From NCBI GenBank assembly GCA_947504205.1, contig CANNGL010000001.1:1-64000 (forward strand): 64,000 nt of DNA, in the 5' to 3' direction. A program made the position numbers and the translations under genes. Of the stretch, positions 7,458 to 16,370 are shown piece after piece. A model generated the notes under the pieces. That model did no database searches, was not told the origin of the DNA, and saw only the letters and a program-made list of their open reading frames with translations. Within the stretch, counting starts at the first letter, position 1. Each line of letters opens with the position of its first letter. This DNA is from an uncultured Litoreibacter sp. (GTDB taxonomy: Bacteria; Pseudomonadota; Alphaproteobacteria; Rhodobacterales; Rhodobacteraceae).

Positions 7458-9048
7458 GGCGGGGTCCTTTCGGCAGTGTCGGTGCGGCGTCGATCAGCGC
7501 TTTTGTATAGCTGTGCTGCGGATTGGTGAAGACGGCTTCCGTCTCACCCTGTTCGACGATCTCGCCAGCCTTCATTACCAAGACGCGGTCGGTGATCGAG
7601 CGAACGACTGAGAGATCGTGGGAGATAAACAGATATGACAGGTTCAGCGTGTCAGAGAGCTCGGCCAGAAGATCAAGAATCTGCGCGCGGATGGAGACAT
7701 CCAATGCGGAGACGGCTTCGTCCAGCAGGATAAGGTCGGGCCTCAGGATCAGGGCGCGAGCAATGGCGATGCGCTGACGTTGGCCACCAGAAAATTCATG
7801 GATGTATTTGTTCGCATCATCAGGAGACAGCCCAACGGCGGTTAGGGCGTGGGCCACGGCATCTTCCCTCGCGCTGCCTGTGGGCGGGTTGTCGTGCAAG
7901 TGGAAGGGTTCGGCCACGAGGCGCGCGACCTTATGACGGGGGTTGAATGAGCTGTAAGGGTCTTGAAAAACGACCTGCATTCGACGGCGCACGGCACGAT
8001 TGGGTTTGTGATTGGTGAAGACGGGTTGGCCGTCCAGTTCAATCGTCCCACCTTGAGTTTCCTCCAACCCAAGAATTGCGTGGGTCAGGGTGGACTTTCC
8101 GCATCCGCTTTCCCCGACCAACCCCAGACTTTCGCCATGATGAAGATCGAAGCTGACGCCCTTGAGCGCGCGGAAATACTCTTGTGGAGCAAAGAGGGCT
8201 TTGCGTGGCAGCGCATAGTCGCGGATCACATTTCTGACACTAAGCAGCGGGGTGTCATGCGTCTGATCATCGCGCTCGGGCTGATGGGTTGAGGCCTTGA
8301 ACAGGGCTTGCGTATAAGGGTGCTTCAACTCCGCAAACAGTTGCGCGGTTGGCGCCGCCTCTACCACTTCGCCGCGGCGCATAATCGTGATGTGGTCGGC
8401 GACGTCCGAGACCACCGCGAGATCGTGAGTGATCAGCAGCATGCCCATCCCATCTTCACGCACGAGACGTTCAAGCAGCGTCAGGATTTGTGCCTGCGTG
8501 GTAACATCGAGGGCGGTGGTCGGCTCATCTGCGATCAGCAGTTTGGGCTGCAAGGCGATGGCCATGGCAATAACAACGCGTTGCTTTTGGCCGCCGGACA
8601 TCTCGAACGGATAGCGCGACAGGGGAAACCTGTCTTGCGGCAGTTCACAACGCGCCAAAGCTTGGGCCGCACGTGTTGTTGCCTCGGTGCGCGAGGTGTC
8701 CGGCTCGTGGATCAAAATGGTTTCGGCAACTTGCTGGCCGATGGTTTGCACCGGGTTCAGCGCTGTCATTGGTTCCTGAAAGACCATGCCGACATGATTG
8801 CCCCGCATCTGGCATAACTCGGATTCCGAGCTGTTCAGGACATCGCGTCCGTTCAGCGTGATTTCCCCGGAACAGACCGAGCCGTAGGGCAGGAGTTGCA
8901 TGGCGGCATAGGCTGTCATGGATTTGCCGGAGCCGCTTTCTCCGATCAGGCCGTGGATCTGACCCTCTTCGATGCTGAACGAAACGTCCTTCAGAATGGG
9001 TGTGCCATGGATCGACAGAGACAGATTGCGGATGTTGAGCAGGCTCAC
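7447..9048 (-). CDS. Peptide-type ABC importer, fused double ATPase
   Basis: A 533-residue protein with two complete ABC ATPase domains in tandem, a DppD-DppF-type fusion like GsiA or YejF. The first has Walker A GESGSGKS (about residue 36), signature MSGGQKQR and Walker [13 protein letters not shown]; the second has GESGCGKST, signature FSGGQRQR and [12 protein letters not shown]. It energises uptake of peptides, glutathione, opines or similar compounds through the two permeases encoded just upstream. It overlaps the second permease gene by 4 bases and the aldehyde dehydrogenase gene by 11. Confidence 0.95.
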   Translation of the reverse strand: MSLLNIRNLSLSIHGTPILKDVSFSIEEGQIHGLIGESGSGKSMTAYAAMQLLPYGSVCSGEITLNGRDVLNSSESELCQMRGNHVGMVFQEPMTALNPVQTIGQQVAETILIHEPDTSRTEATTRAAQALARCELPQDRFPLSRYPFEMSGGQKQRVVIAMAIALQPKLLIADEPTTALDVTTQAQILTLLERLVREDGMGMLLITHDLAVVSDVADHITIMRRGEVVEAAPTAQLFAELKHPYTQALFKASTHQPERDDQTHDTPLLSVRNVIRDYALPRKALFAPQEYFRALKGVSFDLHHGESLGLVGESGCGKSTLTHAILGLEETQGGTIELDGQPVFTNHKPNRAVRRRMQVVFQDPYSSFNPRHKVARLVAEPFHLHDNPPTGSAREDAVAHALTAVGLSPDDANKYIHEFSGGQRQRIAIARALILRPDLILLDEAVSALDVSIRAQILDLLAELSDTLNLSYLFISHDLSVVRSITDRVLVMKAGEIVEQGETEAVFTNPQHSYTKALIDAAPTLPKGPRHAA

Positions 9049-9857
9049 GTGCGGACCTCGCGCAGCTTTGGGTCGAGCAGGTCGCGCAGACCATCTCCGG
9101 CAAGGTTCAGTCCGAGCACGGTTAGAACGATGGCAAAGCCGGGAAACAGTGCCAGATGTGGGGCGAGCGAAATCAGGGTTTGGCTTTCGGCCAACATTCG
9201 ACCCCAGCTTGGCAAGGGTGGCTGTGCACCCAGGCCGATGTAGCTGAGGGCCGCCTCGGCCAGAATACCAAGGGAGAACTGAATTGTGCCCTGCACGATC
9301 AACAGGTTTGTTATATTTGGCAGGATGTGCTCAACGGAGATCAAAACCGGGCCTTTGCCTGCGACGCGCGCTGACATGACGTAGTCGCGTTGCCAGAGCG
9401 ACAACGCGGCGGAGCGGGTGAGGCGGGCGAAGACGGGGATGTTGAAGATACCGATGGCGATAATGGCGTTCAGGGCTGAGGCGCCGAAAACAGCGGTCAT
9501 CATGATGGCGATCACCAGCGACGGGAAGGCGAACACCAGATCGTTTCCGCGCATGATCAACTCGTCTGCCCATGTGTTGCGCCGCGCGGCAGCGGCAAGA
9601 CCGAGCGGAACGCCAAGCGCCATGCCGATGCCGACGGCCACAACAGCAACGGCGATCGAGGTGCGGGCACCCACCATGATCATCGAGAAGATGTCGCGGC
9701 CGAATTGATCGGTGCCGAAGATATGCGCGCCGCCGGGCGCTTGCAGCTTGTTGGGGATGTCGAACTTGGTCACATCGAACGGTGTCCACAGGAAGCTGAT
9801 CAGCGCGGCGGCGACAAATACTGCGGTAAGGGAGAGACCGATGATGAGGTTTCTCAT
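9045..9857 (-). CDS. Peptide-type ABC permease, DppC-like
   Basis: A 270-residue inner-membrane permease of the DppC/OppC family. The N-terminal helix is followed by APGGAHIFGTDQFGRDIFS, the family hallmark (GTDxxGRDxxS), and the EAA loop is seen in ARVAGKGPVLISVEHILPN. Five to six transmembrane helices are predicted by eye. It forms a heterodimer with the DppB-like subunit. Four-base overlaps with both neighbours show translational coupling. Confidence 0.93.
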   Translation of the reverse strand: MRNLIIGLSLTAVFVAAALISFLWTPFDVTKFDIPNKLQAPGGAHIFGTDQFGRDIFSMIMVGARTSIAVAVVAVGIGMALGVPLGLAAAARRNTWADELIMRGNDLVFAFPSLVIAIMMTAVFGASALNAIIAIGIFNIPVFARLTRSAALSLWQRDYVMSARVAGKGPVLISVEHILPNITNLLIVQGTIQFSLGILAEAALSYIGLGAQPPLPSWGRMLAESQTLISLAPHLALFPGFAIVLTVLGLNLAGDGLRDLLDPKLREVRT

Positions 9858-10801
9858 CGGCCGCGCCTCAGTTGCGGATCGACAAACCCATAGGTGAGTT
9901 CAACGAGGAAATTCACGAGGATGACAGCAAAGACCAGCAGCATGACCACGCTTTCCACGACGATCAGATCGCGTTGGGAGATCGCTTGAAATACGAGGCG
10001 GCCCAATCCGGGGAGGAAAAAGACATTCTCGATGATGATGGCGCCTGCCAGAAGAAACGAAAACTGGAGGCCGATGATGGTCAGAACCGGGACCAGAGCG
10101 TTGCGCAGTGCATGACGGCGCAGGGCTTGGCCACGGGTCAATCCTTTGGCGCGCGCTGTGCGGATATAGTCCTCGGACAGAGTGTCGAGCAGGGAGGAGC
10201 GCATGATCCGTGTCAGGATCGACGCCTGCGGCAAGGCCAGTGCGATCGCGGGCAGGGTCAGGGCGCGCAGCGCGGGGTAAAGCCCCGCGTCCCAACCGGG
10301 AAATCCGCCTGAGGGGAACCAGCGCAAGGAGATCGCGAAGACCAGCACCGCAAGCATCGCGAACCAGAAATTTGGAACGGCGACCCCCAGTTGGGTCGCA
10401 CCCATAACCGTGAGATCGGTCAGGGAACCTCGTTTGGACGCGGCATAAATACCGGCGGGGAAGGCTATAAGAATGGTCAGTGTCAGGGCGTAGATGGCAA
10501 GAGGCAGCGACACCCACAGCCGCTCGATCAGGATTTCGGTGACGGGTGTGCGATAGGTGTAGGACGTGCCAAAATCGCCAGTCAGCATACCGCCCACCCA
10601 TGAGGTGTAGCGCTGCCAGACAGGCAGGTTCAGCCCAAGTTCCTCGCGGAGGGCGTTGATCGTGTCCTCCCGGGCGTTGATACCCAACATGAAAGAGGCG
10701 GGATCGCCCGGTACAAGTTCAATCATCGCAAAGATGACAAGACTCGCCACAAACAGAGCGAGGAGTAGCGATCTCAGTCGGAGGAGGGCAAAGCGCAGCA
10801 T
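9854..10801 (-). CDS. Peptide-type ABC permease, DppB-like
   Basis: A 315-residue permease of the DppB/OppB family. The first transmembrane helix (LLALFVASLVIFAMIELVPG) is followed by PGDPA; the EAA-loop region is RTARAKGLTRGQALRRHALRN, and the C-terminal FFLPGLGRLVFQAISQRDLI block is characteristic. About six transmembrane helices. Together with the DppC-like subunit it forms the channel of the importer. It starts 37 bases after the binding-protein gene, with a stem-loop in the gap. Confidence 0.93.
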   Translation of the reverse strand: MLRFALLRLRSLLLALFVASLVIFAMIELVPGDPASFMLGINAREDTINALREELGLNLPVWQRYTSWVGGMLTGDFGTSYTYRTPVTEILIERLWVSLPLAIYALTLTILIAFPAGIYAASKRGSLTDLTVMGATQLGVAVPNFWFAMLAVLVFAISLRWFPSGGFPGWDAGLYPALRALTLPAIALALPQASILTRIMRSSLLDTLSEDYIRTARAKGLTRGQALRRHALRNALVPVLTIIGLQFSFLLAGAIIIENVFFLPGLGRLVFQAISQRDLIVVESVVMLLVFAVILVNFLVELTYGFVDPQLRRGR

Positions 10802-10808
10802 GAAGCGA

Positions 10809-10831
10809 GGGCCGCCCTGTTCAAGCGGCCC
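10809..10831 (-). other. Stem-loop between binding-protein and permease genes
   Basis: GGGCCGC (10809-10815) and GCGGCCC (10825-10831) form a 7-bp GC stem with a 9-base loop in the short gap between the dppA-like stop and the dppB-like start. No T-run follows on the transcribed strand. It is likely to protect the 3' end of the binding-protein mRNA or to attenuate transcription into the permease genes. Confidence 0.55.
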
Positions 10832-10838
10832 CGTGGGT

Positions 10839-12317
10839 TCAGTCGGCCCACCCGACCGCAGTCATGTCGACCGCCTGTGTCGGCGCGTTGTTCCAGATGC
10901 CTTGCAGCTTGGCATTGGTGACCGAGGTCAACGCCAACTGGAACAGGTAGGCGTTTACATAGTCATCCGAGATCATCTTCTGAGCCTCTTTCGCCATGGA
11001 TGAGCGCATCTCCGGATCGTTCTCGACCGAGAGCTTTTCGATCAGCGCCTGGAAATCGGCATTGTCATATTGGAAGTAGTATTCTGGCCGCGCATAGATG
11101 CCGATGTCGAATGGCTCCGTATGTGAGACGATGGTCAGGCCGAAATCCTTGCCGCGAAAGACCTCCTCCAGCCATTGTGCCCATTCGAGATTGCTGATCT
11201 CGGTCTGAATTCCAATTTCGCGCAGCTGCGCCGCGATGATTTCGCCGCCGCGCCGTGCATAAGAGGGCGGCGGTAGTTTCAGGGTGGTTGTGAAGCCATC
11301 AGGATACCCTGCTTCGGCAAGAAGTGCTTTGGCGGCTTCAGGGTCGTGGGGCGAGTTGCCTAAAAGATCGACATAGTCCGGATTGTGGGGCGCAAAATGC
11401 GTGCCGATCGGTGTGCCATAACCGAACATTGCGCCATCAATGATGGCGTCACGGTTGATCGCCATTGAGACAGCCTTGCGAACCAGAGGGTTGGCGAAGT
11501 GCTCTTCCTTGTTATTCATTGCAAGGATTGTCTCGCCCTCGGTCGAGCCTTCCAGCACCTCGAAACGTGGATCGGCGTCAAATTGCACCAGATTTTCGGG
11601 GGCGGGATAGCTGTAAAAAGCGTCGATGTCCTGAGCCATCATGGCGGCGAAAGCTGCTGTTGGGTCAGAGATGAACTTGAAAGTCACCTCGTTTAGCTTG
11701 GCTGGCGTGCCCCAATAGTCGGCATTTTTTACCAGCGATATACTGTCCCCCTGTTTCCAGTTGTCGAACTTGAACGCGCCGGTTCCGATGGGCTTTGTCT
11801 GTATGTTCTCGATGCTCTCGGGGGCAACGATCACTGCATCGCCCCAAGCCATATTGAACAAAAACTGTCCTTGCGGTGCTTTCAGCGTGACTTTGACTGT
11901 CGTGTCATCGACAGCTTCGACGCTCTCAATTCCTTCGAAAAGGGCTTTTTGAGCGTTGGTTGAATCATCGGCACGTGCGCGATCCAGTGAGAAAACTACG
12001 TCTGAGGCGTCCAGTGCCGTGCCGTCATGGAAGGTCACGCCTGAGCGCAGTTTGAAGGTGTAAGTGGTTCCGTCGTCGGAAATCTCCCAGCTCTCCGCTA
12101 ATCCGGGGTTCACAGCACCATCGGGTCCGAAGCGTGTTAATCCTTCGAATACGTTTGAATATGTGACCTGATCAATCGCACCAGCGGCGGCACCGGTTGG
12201 ATCGAGATGAGGGGGTTCAAGCTGCATTCCCACAGTGGCCGACGATGATTGCGCAATGGCGATCCCGCCTGTGAGCAGGGCGGCGATGGCAGTGCCTGCA
12301 AAGATTGAACGGTTCAT
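10839..12317 (-). CDS. Peptide-type ABC substrate-binding protein (family 5)
   Basis: A 492-residue periplasmic binding protein. The signal peptide is MNRSIFAGTAIAALLTGG followed by IAIAQSS, cleaved after AIA. Family-5 features are YSNVFEGLTRFGPDG near the N-terminus, LAESWEISDDGTTYTFKLR, the FHDGTALDASDVVFSL block, and YWGTPAKLNEVTFKF. These proteins bind di- and oligopeptides, opines, glutathione or nickel complexes; the ligand cannot be deduced. It is the first gene of the operon (12317 to 3906) and reads away from panB, so its promoter lies in 12318-12486. Confidence 0.93.
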   Translation of the reverse strand: MNRSIFAGTAIAALLTGGIAIAQSSSATVGMQLEPPHLDPTGAAAGAIDQVTYSNVFEGLTRFGPDGAVNPGLAESWEISDDGTTYTFKLRSGVTFHDGTALDASDVVFSLDRARADDSTNAQKALFEGIESVEAVDDTTVKVTLKAPQGQFLFNMAWGDAVIVAPESIENIQTKPIGTGAFKFDNWKQGDSISLVKNADYWGTPAKLNEVTFKFISDPTAAFAAMMAQDIDAFYSYPAPENLVQFDADPRFEVLEGSTEGETILAMNNKEEHFANPLVRKAVSMAINRDAIIDGAMFGYGTPIGTHFAPHNPDYVDLLGNSPHDPEAAKALLAEAGYPDGFTTTLKLPPPSYARRGGEIIAAQLREIGIQTEISNLEWAQWLEEVFRGKDFGLTIVSHTEPFDIGIYARPEYYFQYDNADFQALIEKLSVENDPEMRSSMAKEAQKMISDDYVNAYLFQLALTSVTNAKLQGIWNNAPTQAVDMTAVGWAD

Positions 12318-12486
12318 GAATATCCTCCTCGCGATAGATCAGACTGGCAGAATGCGATCTGATTTGGGGGAAGTCTGTCGCGGAAACGGAACGTAATCAA
12401 GCAACGGACGCAGCTTGGGGTGGAAACTGAGGTGATGGCTTGCTAACCGCTGCGAGAAACAGATTGCTTGAAAAGGGTGCAACCAG

Positions 12487-13329
12487 ATGAGTGCCACTGC
12501 CCGGAAATCGGCCCCGATGCCGCAGGATATCCTTGCTCGCAAGGGTGGACAGCCTCTTGTCAGCCTGACGGCTTACACCACACCCATGGCAGAACTGATG
12601 GATGGCGTATGCGACTTTGTTCTGGTTGGCGACTCTGTTGGGATGGTGCTGCACGGATTGTCTTCCACGCTTGGTGTGACCATGGAGATGATGATCCTGC
12701 ATGGCAAAGCTGTGCGCCGGGGCCTGACGCGCACCATGATGGTGATCGATATGCCCTTCGGGTCGTATGAGCAAAGCCGCGAGCAAGCCTTTGAAAACGC
12801 AGCTCGGCTGATGTCTGAGACAGATGCAGGAGCGGTCAAGCTCGAAGGCGGGCGGGAGATGGCGGACACTATCGCGTTTCTGGTTGCGCGTGGTATTCCC
12901 GTGATGGCCCATATCGGTCTGACGCCGCAATCAATCAACACACTTGGCGGATACAAGGTTCAGGGGCGGGGCGATGCGGCTGCGCGGCTCATCGAGGATG
13001 CACATGCTGTTGCGGATGCTGGCGCTTTTGCTGTCGTGCTTGAGAAGGTTCCGGCTTCACTTGCAGATCGCGTGACGCAAGCTGTCGAGATTCCGACCAT
13101 TGGGATTGGGGCGTCTGCTCAATGTGATGGCCAAATTCTGGTTGTCGATGACATGCTTGGCCTGTTCACAGCGTTCAAGGCCAAGTTTGTCAAAAGATAT
13201 GCCGATCTTGGCGATCAGGCGAAGGCGGCAATACAGGCCTATGCTGACGAGGTGCATGCAAGAAATTTCCCGGCTGAGGAGCATGTATTTGCAGATGAAG
13301 CGCCATCGCCGAAAGGCAAGGGCAAATGA
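12487..13329 (+). CDS. panB: 3-methyl-2-oxobutanoate hydroxymethyltransferase
   Basis: A 280-residue cytosolic enzyme that transfers a one-carbon unit from methylenetetrahydrofolate to 2-oxoisovalerate, giving ketopantoate, the first committed step of pantothenate synthesis. [15 protein letters not shown], the metal-binding [39 protein letters not shown] and the catalytic-Glu region [10 protein letters not shown] all match the family and the length is usual. The start at 12487 follows AAAAGGG. It overlaps panC by 4 bases (ATGA), so the two are translationally coupled. Confidence 0.97.
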   Translation: MSATARKSAPMPQDILARKGGQPLVSLTAYTTPMAELMDGVCDFVLVGDSVGMVLHGLSSTLGVTMEMMILHGKAVRRGLTRTMMVIDMPFGSYEQSREQAFENAARLMSETDAGAVKLEGGREMADTIAFLVARGIPVMAHIGLTPQSINTLGGYKVQGRGDAAARLIEDAHAVADAGAFAVVLEKVPASLADRVTQAVEIPTIGIGASAQCDGQILVVDDMLGLFTAFKAKFVKRYADLGDQAKAAIQAYADEVHARNFPAEEHVFADEAPSPKGKGK

Positions 13330-14171
13330 GCCCGGTGATCCTCCGGACGCTGGATGAGCTGAGAACGCTTGTCGCTGAATGGAAGGCGGCGGGGCAGTCG
13401 GTTGGCGTCGTGCCGACGATGGGCGCTTTGCATCAGGGCCACCTCAGCCTTGCCCGTGCGGCCAAGGAGGGATGCGATCGCGTCATCGTCACGATCTTCA
13501 TCAATCCCAAGCAGTTCAATTCGCCAGAGGATTATGAAAACTATCCGCGGACTGAAGAAGACGATGCGCGCAAACTGGCGCCGCTCGATGTGGATGTGGT
13601 GTATGTTCCGGGGCCCGAAGAAATCTATCCGGACGGTTTCTCCACCACTGTCTCTGTGGCTGGGTTGACGGAAACCTTGTGCGGCGCGCACAGACCCGGC
13701 CATTTCGACGGCGTGGCGACGGTTGTGACAAAGCTCTTCACGCAAAGTCAGGCGGACCGGGCCTATTTCGGCGAGAAGGACTTCCAGCAATTGCAAGTGG
13801 TGACGCGTCTCGCGCGTGATCTGGATCTTCCCATCGAGGTTGTGGGCTGCCCGACGATCCGCGAAGAAGACGGGTTGGCCATGTCTTCGCGCAACCTGCT
13901 TTTGTCCGATCGTGCAAGGGTTTGGGCACCTGAATTGCATGGTGCGATGGAAGAGGTCGCAGAAGGCCTGGGGCAGGGCGAGAGCTTTGAGGCGCTAAAA
14001 GCTAAAGCCATCGCCCGGATTGAGCGGGCTGGGTTCGCCGAGGTTGAGTATCTGGATCTGCGCGCTGCGGACACATTGGAAGAATTGGCGGCGCCGGACA
14101 GACCGGCACGATTGTTGGCGGCAGCCTGGCTGGCCGGGGTCCGTCTGATCGACAATATCGCAGTGGATTAG
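13326..14171 (+). CDS. panC: Pantothenate synthetase
   Basis: A 281-residue enzyme that joins pantoate and beta-alanine with ATP to form pantothenate. The nucleotidyltransferase signature [13 protein letters not shown] (HxGH, about residues 30-42) is complete; [36 protein letters not shown] and the KMSKS-like [12 protein letters not shown] (about residue 182) follow in order. It is the second gene of panBC. It ends 21 bases before the convergent ecm stop codon, and I see no clear terminator there. Confidence 0.97.
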   Translation: MSPVILRTLDELRTLVAEWKAAGQSVGVVPTMGALHQGHLSLARAAKEGCDRVIVTIFINPKQFNSPEDYENYPRTEEDDARKLAPLDVDVVYVPGPEEIYPDGFSTTVSVAGLTETLCGAHRPGHFDGVATVVTKLFTQSQADRAYFGEKDFQQLQVVTRLARDLDLPIEVVGCPTIREEDGLAMSSRNLLLSDRARVWAPELHGAMEEVAEGLGQGESFEALKAKAIARIERAGFAEVEYLDLRAADTLEELAAPDRPARLLAAAWLAGVRLIDNIAVD

Positions 14172-14192
14172 TGCGTTGTCGCGGCGTTCGGT

Positions 14193-16160
14193 CTATTCAG
14201 CCGCCACAGCAGCCGGATCGACCAGTTCGACAAGGTCTAGCATGATGCGGTTTAACTCGAAATCCTTGGGCGTGTAGACTTTAGCCACACCCATTGCACG
14301 CAGCCTTTTGGCGTCTTCTTCGGGTATGATGCCGCCCGCAACGACAGGTATATGCGACAAACCTGCTTCCCTCAGTCTCATGATCAGGTCTTCCAGCAGC
14401 GGGATGTGAGAGCCAGACAGGATCGAGAGACCGATCACATGGGCGTCCTCGGCTTCGGCGGCGGCTACGATCTCTGCGGGGGTCAGACGGATGCCTTCAT
14501 AGGCAATATCCATACCGCAATCTCTGGCGCGCGCCGCGATCTGCTCTGCGCCGTTTGAGTGCCCGTCAAGGCCGGGCTTGCCAACCAGGAACTTCAATCT
14601 GCGCCCCAGCTTGTCCGAGACCACATCAACAGCATTGCGGATTTCATCCAGACCCTCTGTCCGGTTTGACGGGTTTTTCGAAACGCCAGTTGGCGCACGA
14701 TACTGACCGAAGACAGAACGGATGACATCACCCCATTCGCCGGTTGTCACGCCTGCTTTGGCTGCAGCAATGGTTGCGGGCATTATGTTCTGGCCAGACT
14801 GAGCAGCGGCGCGAATGTCTCCAAGTGCGGTTTTGACCGCCGCCTGATCGCGGGCCTCCCTCCACGCGATCAGGCGGTCGATCTGGTCGCGCTCTGCATC
14901 TGCATCCGCGACCATAATGGCGTTGTCCCCAGCCGTTAGTGGGCTGTCTTCCCCGCCAGTATATCTATTGACCCCGACAACAGTCGTGTCGCCGGTTTCG
15001 ATGCCGACAATACGGCTCGAATTGCTCTCGACAAGACGCGATTTCATATACTCGATCGCGTTCACCGCGCCGCCCATTGCGTCGATTTGAGCCAGCTCGG
15101 CTCTGGCGCCGTCTTTCAGCGTGCTGACCTTGCGTTCAACAGCCGGGTTGCCTTCAAACAGGTCTTCATATTCCAGAAGGTCGGTCTCGAACGCCATGAT
15201 CTGTTGCATTCTGAGCGACCATTGCTGATCCCAAGGGCGCGGCAGGCCCAGAGCTTCGTTCCACGCGGGCAGTTGCACGGCGCGTGCACGGGCGTTTTTC
15301 GACAGCGTGACGGCCAACATTTCGATGAGAATGCGGTAGACGTTATTCTCGGGCTGCTGTTCGGTCAGCCCCAGTGAATTGACCTGCACACCATAGCGGA
15401 ACCTGCGGAATTTCGGATCTTCAACGTCATACCGTTCGCGGCAAATCTCGTCCCAAAGTTCAACGAAGGCGCGCATCTTGCACATTTCGGTGACGAACCG
15501 GATGCCTGCATTGACGAAGAAGCTGATGCGTCCGACCATTGCGGGAAAATGCTCTTCCGGGACCTTGCCTTTCAGATCATCGAGGACCGCAACTGCCGTT
15601 GCCAAAGCGAACGCCAGCTCCTGCTCTGGCGTGGCACCTGCCTCTTGCAGGTGGTAGGAGCAGACGTTCATCGGGTTCCATTTGGGCAGATGCTCGCGCG
15701 TGAACGCAGCCACATCTGTGATCATCCGCAAAGAGGGTTGGGGTGGACAAACATAGGTCCCTCTCGACAGATATTCCTTGATAATGTCGTTTTGTACGGT
15801 GCCTTGCAGCTTGGAGATATCTGCGCCCTGTTCTTCGGCGACCGCGATGTACAAGGCCAACAGCCATGGGGCCGTGGCATTGATGGTCATCGAGGTGTTC
15901 ATCTCCTCAAGCGGAATGTCGTTGAACAAGGCCCGCATGTCGCCCAGATGGGCCACTGGTACGCCCACTTTTCCAACCTCACCCCGGGATAGCTCGTGAT
16001 CGCTGTCATATCCGGTCTGTGTGGGCAGATCGAAAGCCACTGATAGCCCGGTCTGGCCCTTCGCCAGGTTGCCCCGATAAAGCGCGTTGGAGGCCTTGGC
16101 CGTCGAATGTCCCGCGTAGGTACGGAACAGCCAGGGGCGGTCTTTCTGCGTCTCGGACAT
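14193..16160 (-). CDS. ecm: Ethylmalonyl-CoA mutase (MeaA type)
   Basis: A 655-residue B12-dependent mutase. It converts (2R)-ethylmalonyl-CoA to (2S)-methylsuccinyl-CoA in the ethylmalonyl-CoA pathway, used to grow on acetate and other C2 compounds without isocitrate lyase. The N-terminal TIM-barrel part contains WLFRTYAGHSTAKASNALYR and GLSVAFDLPTQTGYDSD; the C-terminal cobalamin domain carries the base-off motif DGHSNG (about residue 532) and SGSHIPL. Length and single-chain form match Ecm rather than two-subunit methylmalonyl-CoA mutase. It is divergent from a PlsB-like gene and 1.7 kb from ccr. A shared palindromic motif and a TTGACA box lie upstream. Confidence 0.95.
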   Translation of the reverse strand: MSETQKDRPWLFRTYAGHSTAKASNALYRGNLAKGQTGLSVAFDLPTQTGYDSDHELSRGEVGKVGVPVAHLGDMRALFNDIPLEEMNTSMTINATAPWLLALYIAVAEEQGADISKLQGTVQNDIIKEYLSRGTYVCPPQPSLRMITDVAAFTREHLPKWNPMNVCSYHLQEAGATPEQELAFALATAVAVLDDLKGKVPEEHFPAMVGRISFFVNAGIRFVTEMCKMRAFVELWDEICRERYDVEDPKFRRFRYGVQVNSLGLTEQQPENNVYRILIEMLAVTLSKNARARAVQLPAWNEALGLPRPWDQQWSLRMQQIMAFETDLLEYEDLFEGNPAVERKVSTLKDGARAELAQIDAMGGAVNAIEYMKSRLVESNSSRIVGIETGDTTVVGVNRYTGGEDSPLTAGDNAIMVADADAERDQIDRLIAWREARDQAAVKTALGDIRAAAQSGQNIMPATIAAAKAGVTTGEWGDVIRSVFGQYRAPTGVSKNPSNRTEGLDEIRNAVDVVSDKLGRRLKFLVGKPGLDGHSNGAEQIAARARDCGMDIAYEGIRLTPAEIVAAAEAEDAHVIGLSILSGSHIPLLEDLIMRLREAGLSHIPVVAGGIIPEEDAKRLRAMGVAKVYTPKDFELNRIMLDLVELVDPAAVAAE

Positions 16161-16222
16161 GGGGCGGCCTCGTGAATCATTCGAAGGTAATTATCTTGCG
16201 CGAAGCAATAGATACGGGGAAT

Positions 16223-16238
16223 ATTATACCAATGTCAA
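16223..16238 (-). promoter_or_regulatory. Promoter elements of ecm
   Basis: On the minus strand TTGACA (16238-16233) is followed by a consensus TATAAT (16228-16223). The two are too close to form one promoter: TTGACA pairs better with TATCTA about 18 bases downstream, while TATAAT lacks a good -35. Either way a sigma-70 type promoter for ecm lies here, about 60-80 bases before its start codon. Confidence 0.5.
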
Positions 16239-16244
16239 TTCGCT

Positions 16245-16271
16245 GCAACGCAGAAATGGGTTTTGGGCCGC
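16245..16271. promoter_or_regulatory. Palindromic motif upstream of ecm, shared with ccr
   Basis: GCAACGCAGAA, five bases (ATGGG), then TTTTGGGCCGC. The left arm matches the left arm of the ccr site (17826-17836) at 10 of 11 positions; the right arm is weaker (7 of 11 against TTCTGCGTTGC) but keeps the same 5-base spacing. It lies just upstream of the TTGACA box of ecm, a position usual for an activator, and also about 100 bases before the divergent PlsB-like gene. Confidence 0.5.
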
Positions 16272-16370
16272 GACGTCTTTTTGCTCAGCTCTGTGCCCAA
16301 CACAAAACAAGTCTGCGGCAATTCGAGGCCAAGGATTTACGCCTAAGCAAAAGCCTGCCACGCTGATTTG

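Noticed and set aside
16161-16370. Possible cobalamin riboswitch before the B12-dependent ecm
   Set aside because: The region is too short and lacks the B12-box; the palindrome and promoter explain it better.
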